The notes beneath the pieces are model-generated. The model saw only the letters and a list, made by a program, of their open reading frames with translations. It was not told the origin of the DNA and made no database searches. The translations under genes and the position numbers were made by a program. This document shows, one piece after another, positions 38,260-50,624 of a DNA stretch of 64,000 nt. The stretch is taken from positions 4,421,453 through 4,485,452 of the forward strand of contig NC_135571.1 of the NCBI RefSeq assembly GCF_964340395.1. Direction: 5' to 3'. The DNA comes from Glandiceps talaboti. Its lineage: Eukaryota; Hemichordata; Enteropneusta; Spengelidae. Each line of letters opens with the position of its first letter. Position 1 is the first letter of the stretch.

Positions 38260-38700
38260 TCTGTGTACCATGTTCCTGTCAAAGTTAGATTTAGTATACA
38301 TTTGTACATAAATGAAACAGAGTAATAGTAACTAACACCTATATAGTACTGTGTTCTCACCAAAGTTATATAGATTCAGCATTATACAAAACAGAGTATA
38401 AAGCATAACTAACATCGATGCAGTACTGTGTTCCCGCCAAAGTAAGATTCGGCATTACAAAAAACAGAGTAAGCATAACTAACACCGATGTAGTACTGTG
38501 TTCCCGCCAAAGTAAGATTTGGCATTATACAAAACAGAGTACTTAGCGTAATATACAGAGTCCGTATACTGTCTTCCCGCCAAAGTTAGATTTGATATAC
38601 ATGTACGTACAACAATGAGTAAACATAAATACATTTGTATACCTGCACAGAACATCTGTCTACCATGTTCCCACCAAAGTTAGAATTGAGCTTTGGTATA
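38260..38700. repeat. ~70-93 bp tandem repeat (TTCCCGCCAAAGT)
   Basis: TGTTCCCGCCAAAGTAAGAT and variants recur at about 38272, 38350, 38428, 38498, 38571 and 38664, with ACAGAGTA and AACTAACACCGATG between. Confidence 0.85.
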
Positions 38701-40480
38701 TATACACATACATGCTGAAAAGGCAAGGCACTTTCACATTAAGTCCTATTAATTAATGTCTCTCTTATGGGTTATATGTGTATTATGAGATGCTTAGCCG
38801 TAGTTAGTTACATTTGTACATTATGCATAATGAAATTGTCATTGCGATAACAAGGCAATGCATGTTTTCCATAGCAGATGTCTGTACGTGAAAAAGGTTG
38901 CCTACAGTATATGTACATGTAAATACATGTTAAATCATACTAAATATTGTAATTTTGATATCGAATTCAGAAATCTAACTTCAAACTGATTGTTAGTTTT
39001 TTCTTTTGGGTAATTTGCAGAAAAAATGTTTACTACATGTATTACTGAGTACTATAGTACTAACAACCAATGGCCTTCTAAACAGAACATACAAATTCTT
39101 TCATCTTTCAAGTTTGTGTTCTGGTATGCATCAACTATTACTAAAAATAACTCTATGCATCATTACATGTACACCTGCGCATTTACCATCCTGTGCACGT
39201 ACATGTTGTAAGTGCAGCTAACCCTCTCTATTGGCGTTGAAAGACAACACTTACATTTCTGTAGCTTACATTGTATATTCAGACAAATCAATTAAATAAA
39301 CCGTTTGTATGATGTCAGGTTGGTTAGGATGATCCTATTTTTTTTTATGTTTCTCATCATGACAACTATGGGTCAGTCAGTCAATTTTTTTTAAAAAGTA
39401 AAAAAATAAAAAAATCATGTTTCTCCACCTCTCCTTATCCTCCTCTCAATCTTCTTTCTATTTGATTCCTGGTAACCCTTTCCCAGCTTCTCTATACAAT
39501 TGGCATGTTCTCAGTCCCCCTACTTGAATAACTTCCATCATGAAAGAAATGTTTTCTGTTCATGAACAAGTGTTGTCGCCGCCGCCATGACTGTAGATGT
39601 TGACACTTGCTTATTGTTGCCAGAGAGGGTGCTGTTTTGCACAATATTAGGGGCTGACGCAAATAAAAATATTTTTTTCATTTTGATGTCAGAGCTCAAA
39701 ATTTGAGTCAGTCAGGTATTATGACCAAAAAACACGGCGTCACCATTATTGGCATTCTATCATAGTCAGTAATTCACATTGTTAATTTCGTGACTAATAA
39801 GACATATTTTACAACGAAAATATGTAAAATGTGATAATTGCAGAAATCACGACTATAACTATGTCGACTGTTATTACAAGGAAAATGAGAACATATTTGA
39901 ACTAGGAACAATAATTGAGATTGGCAATTACAATCAAATTATTCCATCTTTTATTCATCTGGTGTTATTACAAGAAAATATTTACCTATTTATATTCAAT
40001 AGGATTGATATTTACAACAAAATTTACAATTACATGGTTATAGATTAGATTATTAAATTTAAAATCAAATATTGACAACTCAATTACCGTGGAAAATCAT
40101 TTTTCATCCAAAGCCAATTTTCTTGCTCTCAATCAGTGAATTTTAGATGCTGCTGTGACAATCAACAGCACACACCTTTTTTTCTAGGTTGGTCAAATTT
40201 ATCTTTGCTATTAAAACTCAATTCTCATATCCATCTGTGAACATCTCATTTTTTTGTAAACTCTAATATACATGGACTGGTATATGCTGAATAGATTTAT
40301 GAATGTCTAAACAGTTTCTGAATAGACTATTGAATGTTTGATCAGTTTCTAAATCATTATTTCTATCACACTGTTAAAGCATAGCAGTGCTTATACTACA
40401 CATTACCACCTCAAGTAAATGAATACATGGATATTTAATATTATTCATTACAAGTGCATGTGTTCTCAGGGGTCAGGGAT
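38701..40480. other. No gene supported; CpG-rich ATGGCGGCG spot at ~39580
   Basis: The region is mostly AT-rich. GTCGCCGCCGCCATGAC at 39575-39590 gives opposed ATG contexts on both strands: plus strand ATGACTGTAGATG, minus strand ATGGCGGCGGCG. Neither opens a recognisable protein with a good donor. Confidence 0.35.
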
Positions 40481-40605
40481 GGTAGAGAAGGGCCGGTAGC
40501 CGGCAAAACTAACCGGCTACCCCCTGCAGCTACTTTTTAAGGAATTTGCGTTTCATAAAATTATTTATTTCAACCGCTTTATATCCCATTTCAAACACAG
40601 CAGAG

Positions 40606-40700
40606 CCAGTGATGTAGACATGTGTTGTCGTGACGTAGAACGACCAGAGTATTCCATATTTTTTGTTCAACTTGGCTCGTGCAAGGTATAATGTGCTATA
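40606..40700 (+). repeat. Isolated diverged fragment of the 225 bp satellite unit
   Basis: GATGTAGACATGTGTTGTCG, then GACCAGAGTAT, TTTTTTGTTC and CTTGGCTCG, align with the unit at 5930-6030 and 6590-6690. It is a single copy more than 33 kb from the array, in the same orientation. Confidence 0.65.
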
Positions 40701-41010
40701 TTCAAACACTAATAATATGAACAATATATGATTTAATGTATACATTCGCATATTATGAATACCAACAGAGGTAAGTATACGATATTGAGGTCACTGTTAG
40801 CTTAGATGACAGAAGAGTTCTTTCCTTATAAGGCATGACTGATTGTCAACTGTAATAGAAGCAATTTACATTTCAAAGTAACACACAATCTGACTCAATG
40901 TTTCAATAAATTGTCAATTACCTGAATACTTGTGTTAACCTACATTCTAAACTTTAATTCCTTTGGCTTGTTCTACAAAAATGGATCAAAGTAAAGGCTC
41001 TGAGCAGTGT

Positions 41011-41022
41011 GAGTGTGTGTGT

Positions 41023-41071
<49 letters not shown>

Positions 41072-41240
41072 TGTCTGTCTGACTGTCTGTCTGTGTCTGT
41101 GTCTCTGTCTGTCTGTCTGTCTGTCTGTCTGTATGTATGTATCATTGTATGTATGTATCATTGTATGTATGTATGTATGTATGTATGTATGTATGTATGT
41201 ATGTATGTATGTATGTATGTATGTATGTATGTATGCATGT
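41011..41240. repeat. Compound microsatellite (GT)n(CTGT)n(ATGT)n
   Basis: GT units at 41011-41070, CTGT/GTGTCT units to about 41131, then ATGT units to about 41236. It is the same type as the one at 3313 but on the opposite strand. Confidence 0.96.
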
Positions 41241-41280
41241 ACATGTATGTATGCATGTCTGCCTGCCTGCATTTAGTAAT

Positions 41281-41477
41281 GAAAATTTCTACTTGCAGAG
41301 TAAAAAATGTCTTGGAAGCAGATCCTAACTTTTTGCTGACACCTCATCAGCATTGTCAGGGACTACTACTACTACTACCAGACCATTTATAGTTCATCCC
41401 CGGTGATACTGACAAGATGTCAGCAAAAACTTGGGATTCAATTCCAAGAAAGTTTTCGACTCTGAGTAGAAATTTTC
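41281..41477. mobile_element. Foldback MITE (family E), copy 2
   Basis: It starts GAAAATTTCTACTTGCAGAG and ends CGACTCTGAGTAGAAATTTTC-like. The inner arms GCTGACACCTCATCAGCATT and ATACTGACAAGATGTCAGC are inverted. It begins about 45 bases after the end of a long microsatellite. Confidence 0.82.
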
Positions 41478-41589
41478 AGGAATAATCTATGTACATGTTT
41501 GTACTTTTTGACAATTAGTAAGATGTACATGTACTTTCTAACCTAAAAAAATCTGTATCACCACAGATTGTGTTAACATATATGTCCTC

Positions 41590-43420
41590 ATTATACCGCA
41601 TACTGAATGTCCATCAAAATGAACTATTCCTCAAATTAACCAAAAGTGCAAACCTTTGATTACTCCATTTTCATTTTCCGAAGAAAAATACATGTATATC
41701 TACATGCTGTGTTATAAAATGTGTTCTTTATGCCATGTACGCTAGAATGTTCTTGAAATTACGATGTAAATGTACTGTACTTCAAATGTCTAAAAGTGCA
41801 AAACTCTTGTCATTTTCCGAACAAAAAATATATCTATGTACTGTGTTATAAATGTGTTATTTATATCATGTAAGCTAAATATATAATGTTCTTGAAATTA
41901 CAATGTAAATCATTAATGTACTGTACCTCGAAATTTCCAGTTTAAAAATAGCAACACTCTAATTGCTTGTCACTTTCAGACTCGGGACCCAAATTATATA
42001 TTAGTATCACCACAGGCAGCATGAAAATGTTGTGTTCTCTTTACACAACATACAATGGAGAATGTCCCTGAAAATTTGATATGTAAAATACCCATACCTC
42101 AACAATTCCGGTTCAAAATTAGCGCAATTCTAATTGTCTGTTACTCCGTAAATATACATCTATCCCATAGGCTGTGTTAAAACGGATGTGTTATTTACGC
42201 CATGTGCACTTAGAATGTTCCCAAAATATATATTTCTAAATCATGCGTAAATGTACTATACCTAAGTAGTTCCGGTCCCAAAATAGCAAGTCTAGATGAC
42301 GGCTCATCATTGTGCAGACTCAGAACCGAAAATACTTTTTCTATCCTACAGGATGGGTCAAAAATGTGTTTTTTATGCCTTGTACGCAAGAATGTTCTTG
42401 AAATACACATTTCGAAATAAATGAATTATACATAAATAGTTCTGGTCCAAAAATAGCAAATCTTAGATTGCTCATCATTCTGCAGACTCAGAACCGAAAA
42501 TACTTTTTCTATCCAACAGGAAGGGTAAAAAAATTGTTATTTACACCTTGTAGACAAGAATGTTCCCAAAATATACATTTCTAAATTTTCGATACCTAAG
42601 TTACTAAGTAGTTCCGGTCCAAAAATAGCAAGTCTAGATGACTGCTCATCATTCTGCAGACTCAGAACCGAAAATACTTTTTCTATCCAAAAGGCTGGGT
42701 CAAAATATGTGTTATCTACACCTGTAGACAAGAATGTTCCCAATATTTTAAAATGTACTACTATACATATTAAGTAGTTCCGGTCCAAATATAGCAAATC
42801 TCTATCGTTCGTCAATCTGGAAACTCAGAACCGAAATCTATATCCCATAGGTTGTGTATAAATATGTGTTTGTTTACATCATAAATGTAACAATTTCTCA
42901 AATGAAATTGAAAATTTATCATACCCAAAAATTCCAGTTCAAAAATAGCAAATCTCATCACTTCGCAGACTCACAAACTTGATCTCACAGGCTGTATTAA
43001 ATGATTTCTATGTTTACATGTACATCATAAACAGAACAATTTCTCAAATGATATTGTACCTCAAAAACCCCAGTTCAAAAATAGCAACTCTCTGCTGTGG
43101 TCAGCTGTAACTATGGAATTTCTCATTATGATGAGGACTGTCGACCAAGGCACATCGAAAGCTCAGTGCTAAAAGACTCTGAACTACTTGTGCTTTACAC
43201 ATCAGTACATCTCTGATTGCTCGTCACAGAATTAGAACTTAAAATGCTTGCATATCTATACGACGACAGACTGGTTTTTTACATCATAAACATAGCAATT
43301 CTTCAAGTGAAAATGTACCATACCTTCAAATAAGAGCTGTGGTTCAAAAATAACAAATTTCTGATCACCCATCACTGCAGACTCAGAGTACCAAAAGTGT
43401 TTGCATATCTGAATATCAAC
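41590..43420. repeat. ~168 bp tandem array, 9-11 diverged units
   Basis: AGTTCCGGTCCAAAAATAGC-type blocks occur at about 41936, 42106, 42269, 42438, 42611, 42777, 42932, 43068 and 43330, mostly 155-173 bases apart, each followed by CATCATTCTGCAGACTCAGA or a variant. Weaker units begin near 41613. The open frames on the minus strand at 42210-42815 are repeat translations. Interruption or extra length occurs near 43100-43200. Confidence 0.9.
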
Positions 43421-43986
43421 AGACCGTGTCAAAACATGTGTTCTTGCAACAACAGTTTACACAGCAATCTAATTCAAGGCAAAATTTTTTGTAATCACAT
43501 TGCAAATGAAATTTGCCCCCCTGTGAGTACAACGTTATTTGATTAGATTGATAACACCATGCCTGGAAATTGCTTGAATTCATTCATATCACGCACATAA
43601 ACACTGTCTGTGATGAGTTTTGAGATTGAATACACAATTATATGTACATTAATAACCACACCGAATGTTAACTCATTAGGGACACCGCATTAAAAGTGTT
43701 TATGTTGCCAATTTCCTCACGGAATTTGAACAAGAATCGATCAATTACCATTTCTGGTGGCCTGGAGGTACGTGCATGTCTACGTGAAATTGAAATGTTT
43801 CTGTATTTCTTGTTAATGGACTCGTTAAGTAGTTTCAAAGTTTGATACAAATACGTGATCCTCATTACCACAAAGACCACAAAATAATATTCATCATCTT
43901 GAAAACCGTAACTCTCTGTTCTATTTGGTAATGGAGAAAAGGAGAGGGTGGAGAGAGATCTTTATAGAGTTCTCCTATAATATGTC

Positions 43987-44421
43987 TAAAGGAAAAGTCC
44001 AGTCACGCTTATTTCTGCCCTTCGCAGTGTTTTTAGGTTGGGGAACCCCGGTAACAGAAGGGGATAAAGTTGCATAGTTTCCCATACATCTACCATTATT
44101 TTGTTTGGGAACCCTTGTAAAATAACTGGGGAATCCCTGTAGATTTTACCTGCTTACCACCCATACCAAAAACAATTTGTGTCAGTTTGTGTCAAGACTG
44201 TGGTGAATATGATGTCATCACCAGAGGTATTCCCATAAACCTTTGCATCCCCAAGATGGCTGAACACAAGTCAAGTGCAGTACGTTTTTTTCTTTTACAA
44301 GATTTCAAAGTTGAGTAAGTTATTGAAGTGTTATTTCAACAACCAAAATCATATGAAAGCTGATAGTAATAATTACAAGTGTACTAAAAACAGAAATAAG
44401 TCTGACTAGACTTTTCCTTTA
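43987..44421. mobile_element. Kolobok/T2-like MITE, 435 bp
   Basis: The ends TAAAGGAAAAGTCCAGTC and GACTAGACTTTTCCTTTA are inverted over 18 bases with one mismatch. The right end reads CCTTTAA, so with a TTAA target the element fits the TTAAAGGRR ends of the T2/Kolobok group; the left TTAA has apparently become TCTA. The interior contains blocks also seen at 11105-11345 and 12290-12360 (GGGGAACCCCGGTAACAG, GCATAGTTTCCCATACAT). Confidence 0.75.
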
Positions 44422-44559
44422 ATTTTAAATAGTTAGTAACACCCTCCACCCCTACCCCCGAAAACACCGCCATGTGAATTATATACGAGCACTCCAAAGG
44501 GCAAACCTTCCACCAACCTTAGTCTACAAAAGCCACATTTGGGCCATAAAGATATATTA

Positions 44560-45920
44560 ATGCAGGAAGAATTAACACACATTTTAAACTTTTTTTTGAA
44601 TCATTATTAATTTAGAAAAAAATTAATTTTCATTCAGAAAGATTATTTCTGCAGTGTGATTTTTGTCAGCAAAGTTTACACATGCTAAAAAGTGCATACT
44701 AGTTGAACACTTCATGGTATAAAGATCAACATAGTAATTTATTGCTGCCGTTAGAATTGGTTGGAAAGGTCTTGTAGTAAATTTCTATTATTTCTATATA
44801 TCAACTAACACTTTGTGATGTACCTTCACAAGGAGTAAATTGAACTTTGACACAGGAAATTATATGCGAGAAACCAAATTCGAATTATATCAAGATTTTA
44901 GGTTTTTTTCAGAATTTTATCAATTTTAGAATAATTTTTTGAAATTTCCATACTGATAATGATCATTTAAACGATTTAAATCTAAAATAGAGTGTAGAAT
45001 TGCCAAAAAATTTCAGAAAAACAAAAAATTTTGTCCACACATTTTTGAGAAAAAGTACATGTTGCTCATGGTTAAATAGGGTAAAGATCAACAACTGTAC
45101 TTTATTGCTTGGGTTAGAATTGATTGAAAGGGTTTTGTAGTTTTCAATCAATAAATAGATCAAGTACCACCTTGACAAGGGGTATGTTGAACTTTCACAC
45201 AGGAAATTCTATACGGGAATTTATTTTGAATTACACCTGGTCCAATATTTTAACTGTTTTTCCATAAAGTTCATCAATCTTACAATTAAAATTTTGACAT
45301 TTTCTTACTCGTAAGTATTATTTCAATAATTCACGTCTAAAATAAAATGCAGAAATACCGAAAAGTTTCAGAAAAAATAAAATTTGTGCACATGCATTTT
45401 TAGAAAAGAAGTACACATTGCTGGTACTTCATCATGGGTTGATGATCTCTGATGTACTTTATCGCATGAGTTCATAATTATTTTTATATGACATAAGGTC
45501 TCTATATGTAAAAGATTTTTTATGAATACATAGTGCCACATTGCGACATACCAATATCTATATGTGAAGCTTCAATAAAGGAAATTCTATAGTAGAGGTT
45601 ATGTTGAAAAAAAAGAAAAATTTCATTTTTTAGAAATTTTATCAATTCTAATGTATTTTTTTACATATTGTTATTGATTATGATAATTTCTATCATTTGA
45701 ATCTAAAATAAAACATAAATGTAGCAAAATATTTTGAAAATCTATAATTTTTGCTAAATAATTTTGGCAAAAATTGCATGTTGTTGCCATTTTGTGAGAG
45801 TGTGATCAAACACAATACTGTATTGCTGGAGGGAAGAATTGACTGGAAAGGTCTCTTACTCTTTGATCAATTTATAAATCAAGTGCTATATTGTGAATGT
45901 ACTTTGTGTCTGTTTTGAGA
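44560..45920. repeat. ~360 bp tandem array, 4 diverged units
   Basis: CACAGGAAATTATATGCGAG-like blocks lie at 44852, 45200 and about 45578. GTTAGAATTGATTGAAAGG-like blocks lie at 44751, 45113 and about 45833. AAATCTAAAATAAAATG-like and GAAAAAGTACATGTTGCT-like blocks recur in each unit. AT-rich; no coding potential. Confidence 0.85.
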
Positions 45921-46199
45921 CAGAGTGCCAGGAATGTGACCTTCTATCTGTGCCAACCACTCACCATCGTCTCACCCATCAAACTACACAATAGTGTCCT
46001 GTTCACAACCACGCAACATTGAATTCAATTGTGAAACTGACCAACCAACCCATAAAAACTCTGTCATTTTACATTGTTAAGTTGTTATACACACTGCCAA
46101 AAAATGTTGGGGGCTATAAAGTATTGGATTCCAAAGGTAATAGGATTGTCCTTCACAAAGAAAAGATGGTGTATACAACCTGTTTATAGTAGTGATCAA

Positions 46200-47110
46200 C
46201 TATCACTTTCATTTACAAACTTTAAAGACCTACACATAGTCTGTGTTTCTAACAGTAATCACACCAGCCACACAGGTATGCTAACAATTAACTCTATGCA
46301 ATGAGCTACAAGCCAGGTGCACTGGATATTACAACCCACTGCCCCCACACCCTGACACCTCCCTCCACCCCCACACCCTGTGACATCTCCCTCCACCCCA
46401 CACCCTGACATCTCCCTCCACCCCAACGTCCATGGCAATTGCACACTTTTAAGACCTACTATTTGTTTGTAACAGTAATCACACCAGCCACACAAGTATG
46501 CTAACAATTAGCTCTATGAAATACCTACAACTAGTACAAGCCAGGATGCAGTGGATAATGCAAACCATCTCCTACCCCTAACCTCCCCCAACAGTCAGAC
46601 ACAGATAGCCACAGACACAGACACAGACACAGACACAGACACAGACACAGACACATGCATGCATGCATGCATGCATCCATCCATCCATCCATCCATCCAT
46701 CCATCCATCCATCCATCCATCCATCCATCCATACATACATACATACATACATACATACATACATACATACATACATACATACATACATACATACATACAT
46801 ACATACATACATACATACATACATACATACATACATACATACATACATACATACATACATACATACATACATACATACATACATACATACATACATACAT
46901 ACATACATACACTCACACAGACATTCATTTACAAACTTAAAGACCCAGGTCTTTGTTTAGTAACAATAGTCATGCCAGTCACACAAGTATGTTAATTAAA
47001 TGCAATATTCTATACATCAGGATGCACTGGCTACTACAACACCCTTCCCTCTCCTAAATACACACACCAATAAACCCACCTACCTGTACATCCACACACC
47101 CACATTCCAT
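46200..47110. repeat. Three-copy direct repeat split by a microsatellite
   Basis: AACAGTAATCACACCAGCCA then CACAAGTATGCTAACAATTA occurs at about 46251 and 46472 and, diverged, at about 46961. The first two copies are 221 bases apart; the third follows the microsatellite at 46602-46912. C-rich CACCCTGACATCTCCCTCC sub-repeats lie at 46345-46425. Confidence 0.82.
46602..46912. repeat. Compound microsatellite (CAGACA)n(CATG)n(CATC)n(CATA)n
   Basis: CAGACA units to about 46652, ATGC units to 46675, CATC units to about 46732, then CATA units to 46912, without a break. Neighbouring blocks differ by single substitutions. Confidence 0.97.
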
Positions 47111-47210
47111 TCCAGTGAGAACCAACACAAGCTGTGACATATACCAGAATAATTTAAGACAGCATGCATCTCACCTGAATATTAATTGTTTTAGATACAT
47201 ATATGTGTGT

Positions 47211-47237
47211 GTGGTGGTGGTGGTGGGGGGGGGGAGA
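47211..47237. repeat. (GTG)n/(G)n low-complexity tract
   Basis: GTGGTGGTGGTG followed by a G run. Confidence 0.9.
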
Positions 47238-48014
47238 GGTGCATCTTAACTTCACGCTCAGGCTGAGATAAAATTTCCTCAATATCCTGAGATTTAATAA
47301 GTTTACTAAAATCAAGAATTGACACTTGGAAATTACAGACACACAAAACTTTAATACATGTACATATGTGTGATACCACAATGCAATGCTCTGGCTTACG
47401 TGGGTCAAAGGTCAAACCATTATTTATTGCACATGAATTTATATTACATCTTCAGTAATATATTTTTTAACAAGTGAAACAGAACTTGCTGTATCATCTC
47501 AATGAATTATTCAGTGACCTTACAATGGGGTTAAAGGTCATGATCCTTAGCTCTTGGAAGCTAGTACAGTTAAGTGTTGATATCTGTGGTTGGATTGTGG
47601 CTTGTATAGAAACATATGATGTAGCTAAACCACTTGCCTGTTGGTATACGTAAAACTAGCAAGTAGAACAAGGCACTTTACAATACATAGAATACAAATA
47701 TTTCTAAATGTTAAAAGTTATGGTTAGTTATACAATAATCAGGTACATTTTTTATCATCTACCTGTTAGATACCTTGGCCTTTAAGAGCAATAAGCAGGT
47801 ACATGTATTATTTTCCGACCATGAATTTCATCCCGAGTTCCTTGCCTGTGTCTTTGTAAGGGTTTCCCCTGTATTTCACTGCATGGTATGGAAATTGAAA
47901 GTGTATATCACTATATGTAAGTTATATCTGATATTTCCTTAGTTACTGTTACCACGGTTCCCACAAACGTTAGCAACAAGACTGCCTATAGGCCAATTTA
48001 TTATCTACCTGAGT

Positions 48015-48500
48015 TTGAAACTTTTATCATAGTCACAGATCAACAATGTAGACAGGCTTGGTCATCACTGTCCAGTCTATGTGACTGATCTGTGCTATGA
48101 TACATGTAGCTCTCCTGTAGGTGAGAACTATCATAGTCACAGATCAACAACATCGACAGGCTTGGTAGTCAGATTTAGTCAAGTGAACTATCTCAGTTAG
48201 ATTTTCTATAGCCTAGAGACTTGTCTATGCGACTCAACATTACTAGCTTGTTCTGGTCGATGACATTGTCAAGCCAATTAGCTATGTCTCTGGGCTATAA
48301 GTTTCTATTGATTTCCATTGGTCTACTAGACTACCATCTTACAAAGATAGTAATCTAGACACAATGTGTAGAATTCTATTTGCCCCAGACTATTGCTAAT
48401 TTTGATGCCTGCAACTTGGCTTGAATTTAATTTCTGTGCTAGTTAGTCAGATTTAGCTAAGTGAACTGTTTCAGCTACTTCTATTGATTTCCATTGGTCT
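48015..48500. repeat. Overlapping direct repeats (107 bp and ~278 bp spacing)
   Basis: ATCATAGTCACAGATCAACA followed by GACAGGCTTGGT occurs at 48027 and 48130. AGTCAGATTTAG and TTGATTTCCATTGGTCTAC recur further right (48168/48446, 48306/48483). Confidence 0.75.
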
Positions 48501-48582
48501 ACAGGCTCCCACATTATAATTTTAATAAACAATACATTGCTAATACCAAGCCCTGACAGAAATCCGATAAAATTGTTCTTTT

Positions 48583-48612
48583 TATGTATGTATGTATGTA
48601 TGTATGTATGTA

Positions 48613-48690
<78 letters not shown>

Positions 48691-48723
48691 CGCGCGCGTG
48701 CGTGTGTGTGTGTGTGTGTGTAC
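48583..48723. repeat. Compound microsatellite (TATG)n(TG)n with CG-rich core
   Basis: TATG units at 48583-48618, then TG units to about 48720, interrupted by GCGTGCGCGCGCGTGCG at 48686-48702, a potential Z-DNA former. Confidence 0.95.
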
Positions 48724-49019
48724 GTATGTATGACATGCCATAATTTATCATGAAACATGAACCCAAGGTATATGACTGGAAAATCTGGTTAAGTTGTAGT
48801 TAGTTTCCATTTACTTTTGTTTGTTGTTTGCTGGTAACAAGTGAAGATAGAATGCACCTCGGGGACAAATTTCCCAAAGTTCTTCAAATCTCTCAAAACT
48901 TTGCCATGAAAGCTTGTTTCTAGTCTTTTTTAAATAATAATACTATATTGGGGGGTTCACCATCTTGTTTTCAAGGAAATCAACAATCATTTATTTTCCC
49001 ATAGAGTTAATAACAGTAT

Positions 49020-49078
49020 TCGGTGGCCATATTGGATTGGCGGCCATATTGGATTTGGTGGCCATATTGGATTCTAGA
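49020..49078. repeat. ~19 bp repeat (GGTGGCCATATTGGATT), 3 copies
   Basis: Three consecutive GG(T/C)GGCCATATTGGATT units. Confidence 0.9.
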
Positions 49079-49655
49079 ATGACTAAACTTTGATATCATT
49101 TTGACTTCTGTTTCAAAAATGTGTATGATGACTACAGATTGTATTTACTGATATGTTTAGCTGAGAATAAGTTGGCATTTTCTTGAACAAAGTAACAGCA
49201 AAACTTCCAAGGGTTTATTTCCGAGACACACTCTACATACATGAATGTAAGGTTCACATGAAACCCTCAGAAGGATCCAAATTTTAAAGTAATTATTCAA
49301 CAATATAGGAAACTGATAATTCTTCCTAATTACAGGAAAAAGATAACATTTTTCTATTCTTTAGGACTCACCAGAATGAACAGTGAAAAGGCTTCATGTT
49401 GTGCCAGGGGTTTAGATAATTCTACCACCAATGTTTGTTTATGAGATTCTTAGTTCAAAACGTCAGAGACTATACAAAAGCTACGGTTGCCTGGGGACGT
49501 TCCTGTGTAATGGTGTCGGTGACAATTAAAACTGTCATGTCATGTGAATCTTTACAAACGTAGATAACAACATACTTAGTGACTGCTTCAGGTTCTGATA
49601 ACAGCCCAGGAAGCAAGATTGATTCACTCACAAAGATTCACTTCTATCATGTTAC

Positions 49656-50030
49656 ATGGAAGCCAAGTTGTACATCCTCAAAGAGAAAATATGGAATTTA
49701 TACCCTAGTCATTCTAAGTCCCCAAAAAATACGAGTTATTTGTTCCGAAATATACAAAATATGAATCGATATTCTGAATTGCTGTTATTTGGACCAATTT
49801 TCTTTAAATCCACCCAGTCGTCTATGGAAGCTAAAGTGAAGTCTGAGCTAAACAAGGAATTTGAGATTGAGCAATAGACCATCAATGTAGAATTGTCCTG
49901 CATAGAAAACTGGGTTGTTGACCTGTACCAAGTGTTCTTTCCAGAATTGCAAGGTTGACTATCCAACCTGCTATGAAGACTAGAGCAGAGTTTGAGGAAT
50001 TTGAGATTGAGCAATAGATGCAACTCTGAA
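49656..50030 (+). other. Coding-like frame with internal repeat, unassigned
   Basis: A 73-codon frame at 49656-49877 ends MEAKVKSELNKEFEIEQ. A second partial copy of the terminal segment (GAATTTGAGATTGAGCAATA) lies at about 49998. The ending looks coiled-coil-like, but no start, splice sites or family is recognised. Confidence 0.2.
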
Positions 50031-50334
50031 TGCAACAATAATGTGAAAACAATAGTGAGAGACTGTCATCCCTTGACACAATAGGAGACTGAGCCAGGCA
50101 TGCATGGTATAACAATGAACAAGTAACTTGTATTGTTTGCTAGGTGCTAATGTAATTACTATTCTATGCTGAATGCATAGCTGGCCATATCCAGTCCAGT
50201 TGCTATTGTCTTCAAAGACTAAGTAGAAAGTTACATGTTGTAACTGTTAACCTGAAAGTTTTGGATGAATGTAGAATATGGGACTAAGTGATTGATAGAG
50301 ACACATTTGTAATAAGACTAGGGAGTCAGGAGTA

Positions 50335-50475
50335 AGGGTAAACCACCAAACATAAACCAAACATGACTCGTAACTGTGGATTGACACACCATCGAACATA
50401 AACCTAACATGATTTGCAACTGTAGATTGACACACCATCGAACATAAACCAAACATGAATCATGTAACTCTGGGT
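50335..50475. repeat. ~57 bp tandem repeat, 2-3 copies
   Basis: ATTGACACACCATCGAACAT then AAACCAAACATGA recurs, with a first partial unit at about 50345. Confidence 0.85.
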
Positions 50476-50624
50476 TGCCAGTGGTACAAGTTAGACTAAA
50501 TTAACTGTATAATGAAACCATACAAGAAATTCATTCAAACACATCACAAAACCATAAAGTTCTTGTTGCATGACATTCGTCAATCCATTTGATGACAAGG
50601 TTGACACCACATTACGACAACAGT

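Noticed and set aside
40954-41392. Frames rich in THTH or VCVC
   Set aside because: Microsatellite translations.
42210-42815. Two similar minus-strand frames (CRIEKVFSVLSLHNDE)
   Set aside because: The similarity arises because both are units of the ~168 bp array; no splice or start support.
46531-46995. Frames with IHPS, YIHT and WMDG repeats
   Set aside because: Compound microsatellite translations in six frames.
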